From the NCBI RefSeq assembly GCF_014637725.1, contig NZ_BMFC01000008.1:62001-126000 (forward strand): a stretch of 64,000 nt of DNA. Reading direction: 5' to 3'. Position 1 is the stretch's first letter; every line of letters begins with the position of its first letter. Of the stretch, positions 16,671 to 24,970 are shown piece by piece. Both the position numbers and the translations under genes were made by a program. The notes beneath the pieces are model-generated. The model saw only the letters and a list, made by a program, of their open reading frames with translations. It was not told where the DNA came from and searched no databases. The stretch comes from Marivita lacus. GTDB taxonomy: Bacteria; Pseudomonadota; Alphaproteobacteria; Rhodobacterales; Rhodobacteraceae.

Positions 16671-17954
16671 TTATGCAGCCTTTGCTGCGCGCATCTCCGA
16701 AGGTTTGGGCATCGGGTGCACAGCTCCCCCGTTCACCACATGCGACGCGGTGACGGTGTCGCTCACCATCTCGGCCGTCACCGCAGAAAGGGTCCAGCCC
16801 AGATGCCCGTGTCCGGTGTTGTAGAACACGCGGTCCCGTACCCCCTGCCCGACCTTGGGCATCATATTCGGCATCATCGGGCGCAGTCCGGCCCACGGGA
16901 TCGCATGTTCTGTGCTGACATCGGGGAAGAACCGTTCGCACCATTTGACCAGCGGACGGATCCGGTCATCGCGAATGTCGAGGTTGTAGCCATTGAATTC
17001 CGCCATGCCCGCGATGCGGAACCGGTCCTTGCCAAGACGGCTTGTCACAACTTTGGCCTCGTCATCCAGCAGGCTGATCCAGGGGGCGGCGCGTTGGCTG
17101 ACTTCGTCGTCGAGGCGCACCGTGATCGAATAGCCCTTGACCGGATAGACATTCACCCGGTCACCCAGCTGCGCGCCGATCCGGCGGCTTTCCACACCTG
17201 CACAAACGACAATCGCGTCAAAGGTCTCGATCTGGCATTCGTTGTTGCGGCTCCACGTGATGCGCAAACCGTCCTGATCGACGCGGAGCGCCTCGACATC
17301 CGTTCCGAAACGCAAGATAGCGCCTCCAGCTTCAATGGATTTGGCAAGCCCCGTTGTGTAGCGGTGAATGTCGCCAGTGAAATCGCTTTCGGTGTAGTAC
17401 CCACCGTAAAACTTCCCCCGCAGCGCAGGTTCGATCGCGCGCACCTCATCTGGGGACACGGCGCGGCGGTGCAACCCACCTTCTTTCAAGAGAGCGTTGA
17501 CCTCGGTGGCGTGATCGAACTCGGCCTTGTTGGTATGGATATGCAGGATGCCCCGGTTCTCGCAGTCGAAATCAAACCCGTGCCGTTCCGCCTTTTCGCG
17601 CAGCAGACCGCGCGCGGCGATGGCCATGCGCGTTGTCTCGATGGTGTTTGCGCGGTATTGCGGGATCGACGCCACGAATTCGGCCATCCAGCTGTATTTA
17701 TGCCAGCTTGGCTTGGGATTGACGAGCAAGGGCGCGCCCCGTGTCATCATCCACTTCATGCCTTTGAACACCGTGGCCCAGCGGTTCCACGTTTCGGCAT
17801 TGGACGCGGACAATTGCCCGCCATTGGCAAAGGATGTCTGCATCGCTGCATAACGGTTGCGGTCGAACAAAGTGACGTCATAGCCCCGATCCATCAAGCT
17901 AGACGCAGTGGTCACGTCGGTGATTCCGGCGCCGAGTACGGCAATTCTGGTCAT
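16671..17954 (-). CDS. DadA-family FAD-dependent amino acid dehydrogenase, probably acting on glycine
   Basis: This 427-residue flavoprotein belongs to the DAO/DadA fold. It has an N-terminal Rossmann strand (MTRIAVLGAGITDVTTASSL), an FAD-binding YPVKGYSITV region and a C-terminal YNTGHGHLGWTLS motif typical of D-amino acid dehydrogenases. These enzymes deaminate D-amino acids or glycine to 2-oxo acids and feed electrons to quinone. A glycine riboswitch precedes the gene, and a hippurate-hydrolase-type gene is close by, so glycine is the likely substrate (inference). The third glycine of the dinucleotide motif GxGxxG is Asp here (GAGITD), unusual for the fold. The start follows GGGAGGA. A terminator isolates it from catB. 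Confidence 0.85.
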   Translation of the reverse strand: MTRIAVLGAGITDVTTASSLMDRGYDVTLFDRNRYAAMQTSFANGGQLSASNAETWNRWATVFKGMKWMMTRGAPLLVNPKPSWHKYSWMAEFVASIPQYRANTIETTRMAIAARGLLREKAERHGFDFDCENRGILHIHTNKAEFDHATEVNALLKEGGLHRRAVSPDEVRAIEPALRGKFYGGYYTESDFTGDIHRYTTGLAKSIEAGGAILRFGTDVEALRVDQDGLRITWSRNNECQIETFDAIVVCAGVESRRIGAQLGDRVNVYPVKGYSITVRLDDEVSQRAAPWISLLDDEAKVVTSRLGKDRFRIAGMAEFNGYNLDIRDDRIRPLVKWCERFFPDVSTEHAIPWAGLRPMMPNMMPKVGQGVRDRVFYNTGHGHLGWTLSAVTAEMVSDTVTASHVVNGGAVHPMPKPSEMRAAKAA

Positions 17955-18060
17955 GGTATCCTCCCGCGACCCAAGGTTTCGTCCTGCCGGATGACAGGAC
18001 CAATCCCCTCTGTCGCGAACTTCGAACCGGGTCCGCAGTGCACTTCAGATCGCCGCGCTG

Positions 18061-18134
18061 GTCACAGTCCTTTTGCCTGAGAGGTTCCGGGGGGTTGCTC
18101 CTTCGGCGCCGAGATGATCGGCCTCTCCTGTGTC
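18061..18134 (-). promoter_or_regulatory. Glycine riboswitch (single aptamer)
   Basis: On the minus strand the conserved glycine aptamer core is present: GCGCCGAAGGAGCAA, then AACCTCTCAGGCAAAAGGAC. A closing P1 helix is formed by CACAG and CTGTG (plus-strand 18128-18132 with 18063-18067). Only one aptamer is visible; the 107 bases to the start codon show no second core. It lies in the leader of the DadA-family gene and should raise its expression when glycine is abundant, as most glycine riboswitches do. The expression platform was not resolved. Confidence 0.93.
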
Positions 18135-18154
18135 AACTGGGTAGGCTGCCTAAA

Positions 18155-18183
18155 GGGCTATGAAGATTTCAATCTCACGTCAA
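18155..18183 (-). promoter_or_regulatory. Possible promoter for the riboswitch transcript
   Basis: A TTGACG hexamer (plus-strand 18178-18183) stands 17 bases from TAGCCC (18155-18160), about 25 bases before the aptamer. The -35 match is good and the -10 match is poor, so this is only a candidate. Confidence 0.3.
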
Positions 18184-18190
18184 GACTATT

Positions 18191-18673
18191 TTAGTGTGCA
18201 TCTTTATTCGCTTCTTGATCAAGAGCCTGTTTGTAGTCTTCCGACGTGACCCAACTGCCCAGACGCTCCAGAATTTCGTTGAAAGCCCTTAGTTCCTGCG
18301 CCGATAGTGGATCGGTCAGGATGACCTCCAGCCTGTCCGACAAACGCCGCGCCACCTGGCGCACCTCCTTGCCCCTCGCGGTTGTGAAGAGCAGGAACAC
18401 CCGCGCATCCTCGGTAGAGTTTTCGCGGGTGATCAGCCCAGACCCGATCAGGTTCTGAAGAATTCGCGACGTCAAACTGCGTTCAAAACCAGTTATTTTC
18501 GCTATTTCTGCAAAGGTTGTCCCCGGCGTGTCGTCGATCAGGCGCAAAACGCGCAGGTCCCGGATGTGGCACCCTGTTTCCCGAAAGAAGATTGCGTCAT
18601 TCACGGTGATCGCCTGCTGCGCCACGATGTTGAGCTTGTAGGTCAACCGCTCGTTCTTGAAGGTTTTGTCCAT
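18191..18673 (-). CDS. MarR-family transcriptional regulator
   Basis: The start at 18673 (MDKTFKNERLTYKL) is chosen because GAGGAG precedes it; an ATG ten codons upstream (18703) is possible but has no ribosome site. The 160-residue protein has the MarR winged-helix layout: GCHIRDLRVLRLIDDTPGTTF, a recognition helix in SLTSRILQNLIGSGLI, and a wing ending in DARVFLLFTTARGKEV. It is divergent from hipO with a 16-bp palindrome in between. Elements like that palindrome also precede catA and catB, so it may repress the whole hippurate-benzoate set, with an aromatic acid as inducer. That regulon is inferred. Confidence 0.9.
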   Translation of the reverse strand: MDKTFKNERLTYKLNIVAQQAITVNDAIFFRETGCHIRDLRVLRLIDDTPGTTFAEIAKITGFERSLTSRILQNLIGSGLITRENSTEDARVFLLFTTARGKEVRQVARRLSDRLEVILTDPLSAQELRAFNEILERLGSWVTSEDYKQALDQEANKDAH

Positions 18674-18711
18674 CTGCTCCTCGTCATGTTCGGGAAGGCC
18701 CATACCGAAAA

Positions 18712-18727
18712 GGTATCACCTGTTACC
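18712..18727. promoter_or_regulatory. 16-bp operator between marR and hipO
   Basis: GGTATCACCTGTTACC shares 13 of 16 positions with the catA site. It lies 38 bases before the chosen marR start and about 100 bases before hipO. A second TGTTACC copy is at 18817-18823, right before hipO, and may be a half site. Confidence 0.6.
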
Positions 18728-18826
18728 TAAATCCTGGCAAGAAACAGTCTTAACAAACAACCATTCCGAGGTACAAGCATCAAACCAAGATAATCTTACA
18801 ATACAACTAAATGGGATGTTACCGGA

Positions 18827-20017
18827 ATGTTTGCCAAATGGTACAATTCACATCGCATGACGTCCCATGCCTGGCTGCACTCTCTGCACCGGCATCCGGA
18901 GATCGGTTTCGAAGAAACCCGCACCGCCGCCTTTGTCGCCGAACGGCTGACCGGGTTCGGGTACGACGTGGCAACCGGAATCGGTGGCACGGGTGTCATC
19001 GGCACGCTGCACGGTCCCGCCGCATCCAGGAACGCCCCGGGCCGCATTGTCGCATTTCGCGCCGAACTCGATGCGCTGCCGATGCAAGAGGCGACCACGC
19101 TGCCCTATGCCTCGAAGGACGCGACGCGGTTTCACGGCTGCGGGCATGACGGGCACATGGTGACCGCGCTGACCGCGGCCGCGTATCTGGCGGACCACCG
19201 CGATTTCGACGGCACGGTCCGGTTCGTCTTTCAGCCCGCCGAAGAGCTGCTGACCGGAGCGCGCGCCATGCTGGCCGATGGCCTGTTCGACCGCTTCCCC
19301 TGCGACGAGATTTATGCCCTGCACACTTCCCCCGACCTGCCGACCGGTCAGGTTGGCGTACCATCAACCACCGCGCTGTCTTCAGCCGACAACATCGACA
19401 TCACCATTCGCGCCAATGGCGCACATGGATCCATGCCCCACACGGGCGAGGATGCCGTCGTCGCTGCGGCGCACCTGATCACATCCGTGCAGCAAGCCGC
19501 CTCACGGCTGGTCGATGCACGCGACGCCGGGGTGATTTCCTTTGGCCTTCTGCATGGCGGAACCGCGCGCAACATCCTGCCCGACACCGTACGGATCGAA
19601 GGCACGATGCGGACAACTGCCAACACAGTGCATGACCGGCTGACCAACCTGTTGCAGGACGCGGCACGCGCCAGCGAACTGCTCTTCGGCGTGCTGATCG
19701 ACATCGACATCGAGAAAGTCGCGCCTGTCACGCTGAACGATCCGGCCTGCGTCACCGCCACCGTATCTGCCGCCACACGTGTTGTCGGTTCAGACCGCGT
19801 GACCGAAAACGCCCGCAGCCTGATGGCGTCCGAGGATTTCGCGGAACTCTCGGCCCGCGTGCCGGGCGCCTATTTCTTCATCGGGCAGGATGGCCCTGCC
19901 CCGCATCACCCTGAATTCGTCTTCGACACGGACATCATCCCGGTCGGAGCCGCCATCTTTGCCGATCTGGCAAAGCACCGCACGAGCCGCGCGCTCAATG
20001 CTCATCACCTGACCTGA
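18827..20017 (+). CDS. hipO: M20D amidohydrolase, hippurate hydrolase type
   Basis: This 396-residue zinc amidohydrolase of the M20D group (HipO/N-acyl-amino acid hydrolases) has HRHPEIGFEETRTAAF at its N-terminus, the metal-ligand segment FHGCGHDGHMV, the catalytic PAEE (VFQPAEELLTGA), a dimerisation-domain segment GAHGSMPHTGEDAV, and ARSLMASEDF near the C-terminus with a late His pair before PEFVFD. It would split N-benzoylglycine into benzoate and glycine. The family also acts on other N-acyl amino acids and indole-acetyl conjugates. Hippurate is favoured because benzoate genes and a glycine riboswitch adjoin. Two starts are possible (18827 or 18857); neither has a strong ribosome site. 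TRAP genes follow 29 bases later. Confidence 0.85.
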   Translation: MFAKWYNSHRMTSHAWLHSLHRHPEIGFEETRTAAFVAERLTGFGYDVATGIGGTGVIGTLHGPAASRNAPGRIVAFRAELDALPMQEATTLPYASKDATRFHGCGHDGHMVTALTAAAYLADHRDFDGTVRFVFQPAEELLTGARAMLADGLFDRFPCDEIYALHTSPDLPTGQVGVPSTTALSSADNIDITIRANGAHGSMPHTGEDAVVAAAHLITSVQQAASRLVDARDAGVISFGLLHGGTARNILPDTVRIEGTMRTTANTVHDRLTNLLQDAARASELLFGVLIDIDIEKVAPVTLNDPACVTATVSAATRVVGSDRVTENARSLMASEDFAELSARVPGAYFFIGQDGPAPHHPEFVFDTDIIPVGAAIFADLAKHRTSRALNAHHLT

Positions 20018-20046
20018 CTTCAGACATCATCCAAGGGAGGATACCC

Positions 20047-21105
20047 ATGTCGTTCTGTTCCACCACAGCACTCAGAGGCGCCGTTGCCGCCAGCGCCCTG
20101 ATCGCCGCCTCTGCCCAGCTTGCCAGCGCCGAGATGCTGACCCTGTCGTCCTGGGTTCCGCCAACCCATTTCTTGCACACAGATTTCCTTGTCCCGTTCA
20201 CCGAAAAGGTTGCCGAGGTCACCGAAGGCCGCGTGACCGTCACCATCCTTCCCGCCCCGCTTGCCAGCCCGCCCCAGCATTGGGAACTGGCGCGCAATGG
20301 CGTGGCCGACATCACATGGGGCAACTTCACCTATGAGCCCGAGCGTTTCGTGTCGCTTTGGTTCGCCGAATTCCCCAACGCTGGCACCCATGCCGAGGCA
20401 CAAAGCGTGGCACTGCGGCAGACCTTTGACACCTATCTCGCGAACAACGCAGCCTTTGAGGGCGTCAAGATGCTGGGCGTCGGCATGTTTGGCGGTGGCC
20501 AGCTGCATCACGGGTCCAAAGCCGTCACCACACCCGAGGACATGGCCAACACCAAGTTCCGCATGGGCGGCCCGATCCAGGAAAAACTGCTTTCGTCGCT
20601 CGGCGCGGTTCCAGTCGCGGCTCCTGCCACCAAGGCTTACGAGATGCTGGAAAGCGGCGTCATCGACGGATCGCTCCATACGATGGAGTCGGTGGTCAAC
20701 TTCCGTCTCGAAGAGAGCCTGAAGCATCACACGATTTTCCCGAACGGCTTCTACGACGCGACCTTCTTCGTGGTGATGAATGGAGCCAAGTGGGATAGCC
20801 TGAGCGACGAGGATCAGGCCGCGATCGAAAGCATCAGCGGTGAGGCCCTGTCAGCCGCTTGGGGCCGCAACTTCGATGCGCAAAACCCGGCTGCCGTCGA
20901 AAGACTTAGCGCTGCCGGTCACGAGATCGTCGAAGCCTCGCCCGAATTGATCGTGGCCGTCGATGTCATCTATGGCGACATGGTGGGCGACTGGATCGAC
21001 GCGGCCAAGGCGGCGGGCGTCGCAGACCCGCAGGCCATGCTCGACTTCTACGGCGAAACCTACCGGACGCTTGCTGCGCAATCCGCTGCACCCGTGTCTC
21101 AGTAA
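20047..21105 (+). CDS. TRAP transporter periplasmic binding protein (DctP family)
   Basis: This 352-residue TRAP solute receptor has a Sec signal peptide ending ASAQLASAE. The mature region begins with LTLSSWVPPTHFLHTDFLVPF and contains NTKFRMGGPIQEKLLSSLGA, with the conserved Arg that clamps the substrate carboxylate, and KAYEMLESGVIDG. The start follows AAGGGAGG. It is 29 bases after hipO on the same strand and is followed by both TRAP membrane subunits. An organic acid such as hippurate is the likely cargo (inference). Confidence 0.93.
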   Translation: MSFCSTTALRGAVAASALIAASAQLASAEMLTLSSWVPPTHFLHTDFLVPFTEKVAEVTEGRVTVTILPAPLASPPQHWELARNGVADITWGNFTYEPERFVSLWFAEFPNAGTHAEAQSVALRQTFDTYLANNAAFEGVKMLGVGMFGGGQLHHGSKAVTTPEDMANTKFRMGGPIQEKLLSSLGAVPVAAPATKAYEMLESGVIDGSLHTMESVVNFRLEESLKHHTIFPNGFYDATFFVVMNGAKWDSLSDEDQAAIESISGEALSAAWGRNFDAQNPAAVERLSAAGHEIVEASPELIVAVDVIYGDMVGDWIDAAKAAGVADPQAMLDFYGETYRTLAAQSAAPVSQ

Positions 21106-21161
21106 GCAGCTTTGCGGGGGTCAGCATCTGGCCCCCGCAGTTTCAGGGGAGGAGACCCATA

Positions 21162-21662
21162 ATGCTGCCTTTGGCATGGAAAATCCGCCGTGGCGTGGAA
21201 ACGGTGATGGCACTGTTCCTGCTTGCCATGGTGGCGCTGACATTTGCAGACGTCATCGGACGGCGTCTGGTTGGAAAGCCGATCTACGGCGCAAATGACA
21301 TCACAGAACACCTCATGGCCCTTGTGGTCTTTGCCGGTCTACCGCTGGTCACGGCCGCAGGAGCACATCTGACCATCGACCTGCTGGACAAGCTGGTGAG
21401 CCAGCCATGGATGGCGTGGTGGCGGGTTTTGGCTTCGGTTCTGGTAACCCTGGTTCTGGCCGTCATAGCGTGGCTGTTCATCAAACACGGGTTGAACGCG
21501 TCGCGGATTTCAGAGGTGAGCCAGGCGCTTCGCCTGCCCCGCGCCCCCCTTTATTTCGTCATGGCGCTGAGCTGTGCCCTGTCGGCACTGGCGGCCCTGA
21601 TCGTCACCCTCACCGGCCCGATGATCGACCCCGAAGACACCCACGAGGAGGAAGCGCTATGA
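21162..21662 (+). CDS. TRAP transporter small membrane subunit (DctQ family)
   Basis: This 166-residue protein has four hydrophobic segments. The family pattern ADVIGRRLVGKPIYGANDITEHLM follows the first segment, and GAHLTIDLLDKLV the second. It bridges receptor and permease. The start follows AGGGGAGGAG, and its stop overlaps the dctM start (ATGA). Confidence 0.92.
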   Translation: MLPLAWKIRRGVETVMALFLLAMVALTFADVIGRRLVGKPIYGANDITEHLMALVVFAGLPLVTAAGAHLTIDLLDKLVSQPWMAWWRVLASVLVTLVLAVIAWLFIKHGLNASRISEVSQALRLPRAPLYFVMALSCALSALAALIVTLTGPMIDPEDTHEEEAL

Positions 21663-22951
21663 TCGTCGGGTCAATCGCCATGATTTCGGCAATTCTACTG
21701 GCCTTTCTGCGCGTCCCGCTGGCCTTTTCGCTGCTGGCCGTCTCGGTTGCAGGCATCGGGTTCGCGATCAACTGGAACATCGCATTGCAACTGTTGCCGC
21801 TGACGATTTCCGATGCGGTGCTGTCCTATGATCTGGCCGTGGTGCCGATGTTCATCCTGATGGGTAACGTGATTTCCAAGACCGGAATCGCGCATGATCT
21901 TTTCCGCGCGGCCTATGCGTTTGTCGGCCATGTCCGGGGCGGGTTGGCACTGTCCACGATGGTGGCCTGTTCCGGCTTTTCGGCGGTCTGCGGATCGAGC
22001 TACGCCACAGCCGCGACAATGGCCAAGGTCGCCTATCCCAGCATGAAGAAATACAACTACTCCGACGAACTGGCGTCGGGGACCATCGCGGCGGGCGGTA
22101 CGCTTGGGATACTGATCCCGCCGTCGATCATCATGGTGGTCTACGGCATCCTGAACCAGACGAATATCGGCGATCTTTTCATTGCGGGAGTCATTCCGGG
22201 CCTTTTGGGCCTTGCCTTTTACATGATTGCGATCCGTATCATCGCGACCCGAAAACCCGAACATGCGCCGAAAGGAGAGCTGACGGCGTGGCCCGAACGG
22301 GTGAAAGCGCTGTCAGGCATCTGGCCCTTCGTGCTGCTCTTTGGACTGATCATCGGAGGGCTCTATGCCAAGCTCTTTACTCCGACCGAAGCGGCGGGAA
22401 TGGGTGCGGGCCTTGCGATCCTGATCGCGACGCTCCACGGGCGCCTGACCTGGAAAGGCTTGCGCAGCGTGATCATCGACACAGCTTATACCTCCATTTC
22501 CCTTTACTCGGTTCTGTTCGGCGCACTGATGCTGTCCAAGCTGCTGACGCTGTCGGGGCTTGCGACAGGGGTTCTGGCGCTGGTGCAAGCCACCGGCCTT
22601 GAGGGCTATGCCCTGATCTTTGCGATCATGCTGGTGTTTCTGGTGCTCGGCTGCGTCATGGATTCGATGGCGATCATCCTGATCTTCGTACCCCTCTTTG
22701 CCCCCATCGTTGTTGCGCAGGGGTTCGATCTGGTCTGGTTCGGCATCATCGTGATCGTCGTGACCGAGATTGCGCTGGTGACACCTCCTGTGGGTATGAA
22801 CGTGTTTGTGTTGAAGGCCGTTCTGCCTGACGTGCCAGTGATCCGGATCTTCAAGGGCTTGGTGCCGTTCATCACAGTCGACGTCGTGCGGCTTGCATTG
22901 CTGGTTGCGTTTCCTGCGATCACCCTTTGGCTAGGCTCGACGGTCAATTAG
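21659..22951 (+). CDS. TRAP transporter large permease (DctM family)
   Basis: The start at 21659 overlaps the small-subunit stop and follows GAGGAGGAAG, giving 430 residues; a longer open frame upstream merely reads through dctQ. It is highly hydrophobic with about 12 segments and carries DctM motifs such as MVACSGFSAVCGSSYATAATM, GTLGILIPPSIIMVVYG, and LVTPPVGMNVFVLK near the end. It is the Na+-driven permease of the system. Confidence 0.94.
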   Translation: MIVGSIAMISAILLAFLRVPLAFSLLAVSVAGIGFAINWNIALQLLPLTISDAVLSYDLAVVPMFILMGNVISKTGIAHDLFRAAYAFVGHVRGGLALSTMVACSGFSAVCGSSYATAATMAKVAYPSMKKYNYSDELASGTIAAGGTLGILIPPSIIMVVYGILNQTNIGDLFIAGVIPGLLGLAFYMIAIRIIATRKPEHAPKGELTAWPERVKALSGIWPFVLLFGLIIGGLYAKLFTPTEAAGMGAGLAILIATLHGRLTWKGLRSVIIDTAYTSISLYSVLFGALMLSKLLTLSGLATGVLALVQATGLEGYALIFAIMLVFLVLGCVMDSMAIILIFVPLFAPIVVAQGFDLVWFGIIVIVVTEIALVTPPVGMNVFVLKAVLPDVPVIRIFKGLVPFITVDVVRLALLVAFPAITLWLGSTVN

Positions 22952-23119
22952 CGAACCGTAACCAAGGCCGTTTCATCTCTTGGTCAGAGGCAAAATGCTT
23001 TCTCCAAGGCGGCCTGTTCAAACCGAGGCAAACAGAGAAGACCACCTATAACCGCGCATCTGGTCGATCCGAGCCTGTCAAGTGAAACAATCCCGCGCAT
23101 GGAGCGTTGAAACCAGTCA
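22952..23119. other. Short intergenic stretch after the TRAP operon
   Basis: No gene, hairpin terminator or clear promoter was recognised. It marks the change from the dense catabolic cluster to remnant-rich DNA. Confidence 0.5.
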
Positions 23120-23668
23120 TTCACGCAATGGCAAGAGGAAGAAGCCTACGCGAGGATGGCGCGGGCGGCCGGTATTGCCATGCCCTGGGCCATGGTACTG
23201 CGCTCCAGGCGCGGCGATACTTTCTTTGCCGTTGAGCGATTCGACCGCCGCGGCGCAGAACGGGTGCATATGCACACTGCCGCACACCTGCTCGACCTCG
23301 ACTTCCGCCAACCGTCCATCGACAACGAGAACCTCCTGAAGCTGGTGCGCTGGACCACCCGGCACGCTGAAGACCAAGACGAAATGTTCCGCAGGATGAC
23401 CTTCAACGTCCTCACCCACAACCGGGATGATCATCTGAAGAACCATTCCTTCCTGATGGACGCTGAGGGCAGTTGGAGCTTGTCGCCAGCCTACGACGTC
23501 AGCTTCTCCGACGGTCCCGGCGGCGAGCACCATCTCGCGATCGCCGGAGAGGGGCGCCGGCGTTCCATCCGGTCGCCGCACATGCATTTGCCGAACGCGC
23601 TTTTCTATCCCGCAGCATTTGCGGAAAATGCTTTCGGGCCAGCACGCCCCGTGTCACCGATGCCATGA
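23120..23668 (+). pseudogene. HipA-like kinase remnant (C-terminal part)
   Basis: The readable frame EEEAYARMARAAGIAMPWAM... matches the C-terminal half of HipA-type Ser/Thr kinases. It has the catalytic-loop motif FNVLTHNRDDHLKNHSFL and the metal-binding-loop equivalent LSPAYDVSFSDGPGGEH. The N-terminal half, with the ATP-binding region and a HipB partner gene, is missing. After GEGRR the sequence loses similarity. It should be inactive as a toxin. Confidence 0.7.
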
Positions 23669-23837
23669 GGGTCCCGCTCCACTGCTGGATGGGAACCCTC
23701 ATCCGAAAAGTTTGCTCGAAGGGACGCGGTCGCGGACCGCCAGAAAAGCAAACTCCAACGACTCCTTTCGACGCGCACCATGGACGGCGCACCCCACAGA
23801 CGGAATGCGTCACGGCGATGTCGCTTTCTTTGGTAGA

Positions 23838-24470
23838 TAAGCCAGTTCGATTTGGTGGCCGACAGAATTTCAACCGCGCCTTTCCCCAGTCGGCGCCGAG
23901 GAGAACACAACCCAGCCTGCCAACCAACGACTGAAGTCAACGCGTCTTGCGCTCGCGAGCAAGGCGGACATCGTGCTTGACCTGCACTGTGATCACGACG
24001 GGTCGCGCTACCTCTATCTCCATGAACGTCTGCTTGACGCCGGACGCCAGCTGGCCCAGGCCTTGCACGCGGCCGCAATCCTGACCGACGCTGGCACCGA
24101 CCCGTTTTCTTTCGTTCTGAAAGTCGACGAGCGCTGGACAGAGGAATGTCTTGAGAACGACACCCGCTTTTCCGCGACCGTGGAAATGCGCGGCATGATC
24201 GACGTGACAGCCGACCTGGCAGAACATGATGCCCAAGCGCTTTATCGGTATCTCGTTGATATTGGGACGGTACGCGACTCATTCGCGCGCGCCTGCGAAT
24301 GAGCAAATTGTTGGCGACATCGACGCAGCAGAGTTCATTCTGACACCTGCACCGGGGGCCCTGTTGCTGGACGCCGAAATTGGCGAATGGGTGACGCCCT
24401 GCTCGTTGCAAAGAAGATCGCAACCCTCATTCTGACAACTGACCAGGCTCACGGCGCCGGAGGTCACTTT
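23838..24470 (+). pseudogene. Remnant of an aspartoacylase/succinylglutamate desuccinylase family gene
   Basis: Fragments in shifting frames follow the family order. First is RFGGRQNFNRAFP, like the substrate-binding GRNFNR of the family. Next come DIVLDLHCDHDGSRYLYLHER (zinc-site DLHCD) and TRFSATVEMRGMIDVT (late Glu region). After a frameshift near 24290 there is EQIVGDIDAAEFILTPAPGALLLDAEIGEWV, the C-terminal beta domain. Internal stops and frame changes show it is dead. It abuts the HipA remnant. Confidence 0.6.
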
Positions 24471-24638
24471 GATGGTTTTGGAAACCAGCGGTTCGCGGGC
24501 TGCTTGGTTGGCAACTCCGCTCTGAATCCCCGCACACGACACTTCCGCCCGGGAGGCAGCTTAGCCACGTCATGCATGACGACGGCACGAACCCGGGCGG
24601 GTAATTTTTAAATCGAGATAGTGCGCTTCGTTTTCCGC

Positions 24639-24806
24639 TCAGCCTTGCTTTTGCGCCTTGGCCCAGTGATTGCTTCTCGCGCAAAGCGTTGACCGCTTGT
24701 GCGACGGGTCTTCCTTCAGCTTTTCAGTTGCGCGGGCTGCAATGTAGGCGAAGACCGTGACAAACCCGAGTGTTCCAAAGGCGAGCACTGTCATTAACGT
24801 TCCCAT
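24639..24806 (-). CDS. Small single-pass membrane protein (55 aa)
   Basis: ATG at 24806 is preceded by GGAG six bases upstream; an in-frame ATG four codons earlier (24818) is the alternative. The product starts MGTLMTVLAFGTLGFVTVFAYIAA, one transmembrane helix, followed by a charged tail rich in Lys (TEKLKEDPSHKRS). The layout resembles small unnamed membrane proteins of Rhodobacterales. Function is unknown. The neighbours are remnants, so this may be one of the few live genes in the stretch. Confidence 0.5.
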   Translation of the reverse strand: MGTLMTVLAFGTLGFVTVFAYIAARATEKLKEDPSHKRSTLCARSNHWAKAQKQG

Positions 24807-24970
24807 ATCAAACTCCATTAGTGTCTATGTTGCTGCTTATGGTTCTGATACGCTGGGAGGTGCCTAGTGGATCGAAATTGTCTTGCAATTTCAATAGTAT
24901 GCAAAGGTATGCCGGGAAAAGCTCGGTTAATTCATAAGCTTGGACATGCTGTGTCAAGCTGACGCACGCT

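Noticed and set aside
16501-16944. A 148-codon N-terminal extension of catB
   Set aside because: It crosses the flavoprotein terminator and the coding region of that gene and has no similarity to muconate cycloisomerases. The M at 16500 matches the family start.
18061-18134. A tandem (two-aptamer) glycine riboswitch
   Set aside because: Only one conserved core was found; the following 107 bases lack a second GAAGG/CAGGxAAAGGAC set.
20020-20730. A long minus-strand open frame over the TRAP receptor
   Set aside because: It is the antisense shadow of a clear DctP-family gene and has no ribosome site or domain.
23120-23668. A working HipBA toxin-antitoxin system
   Set aside because: Only the C-terminal half of the kinase is readable and no HipB-like gene is near, so it is listed as a remnant.
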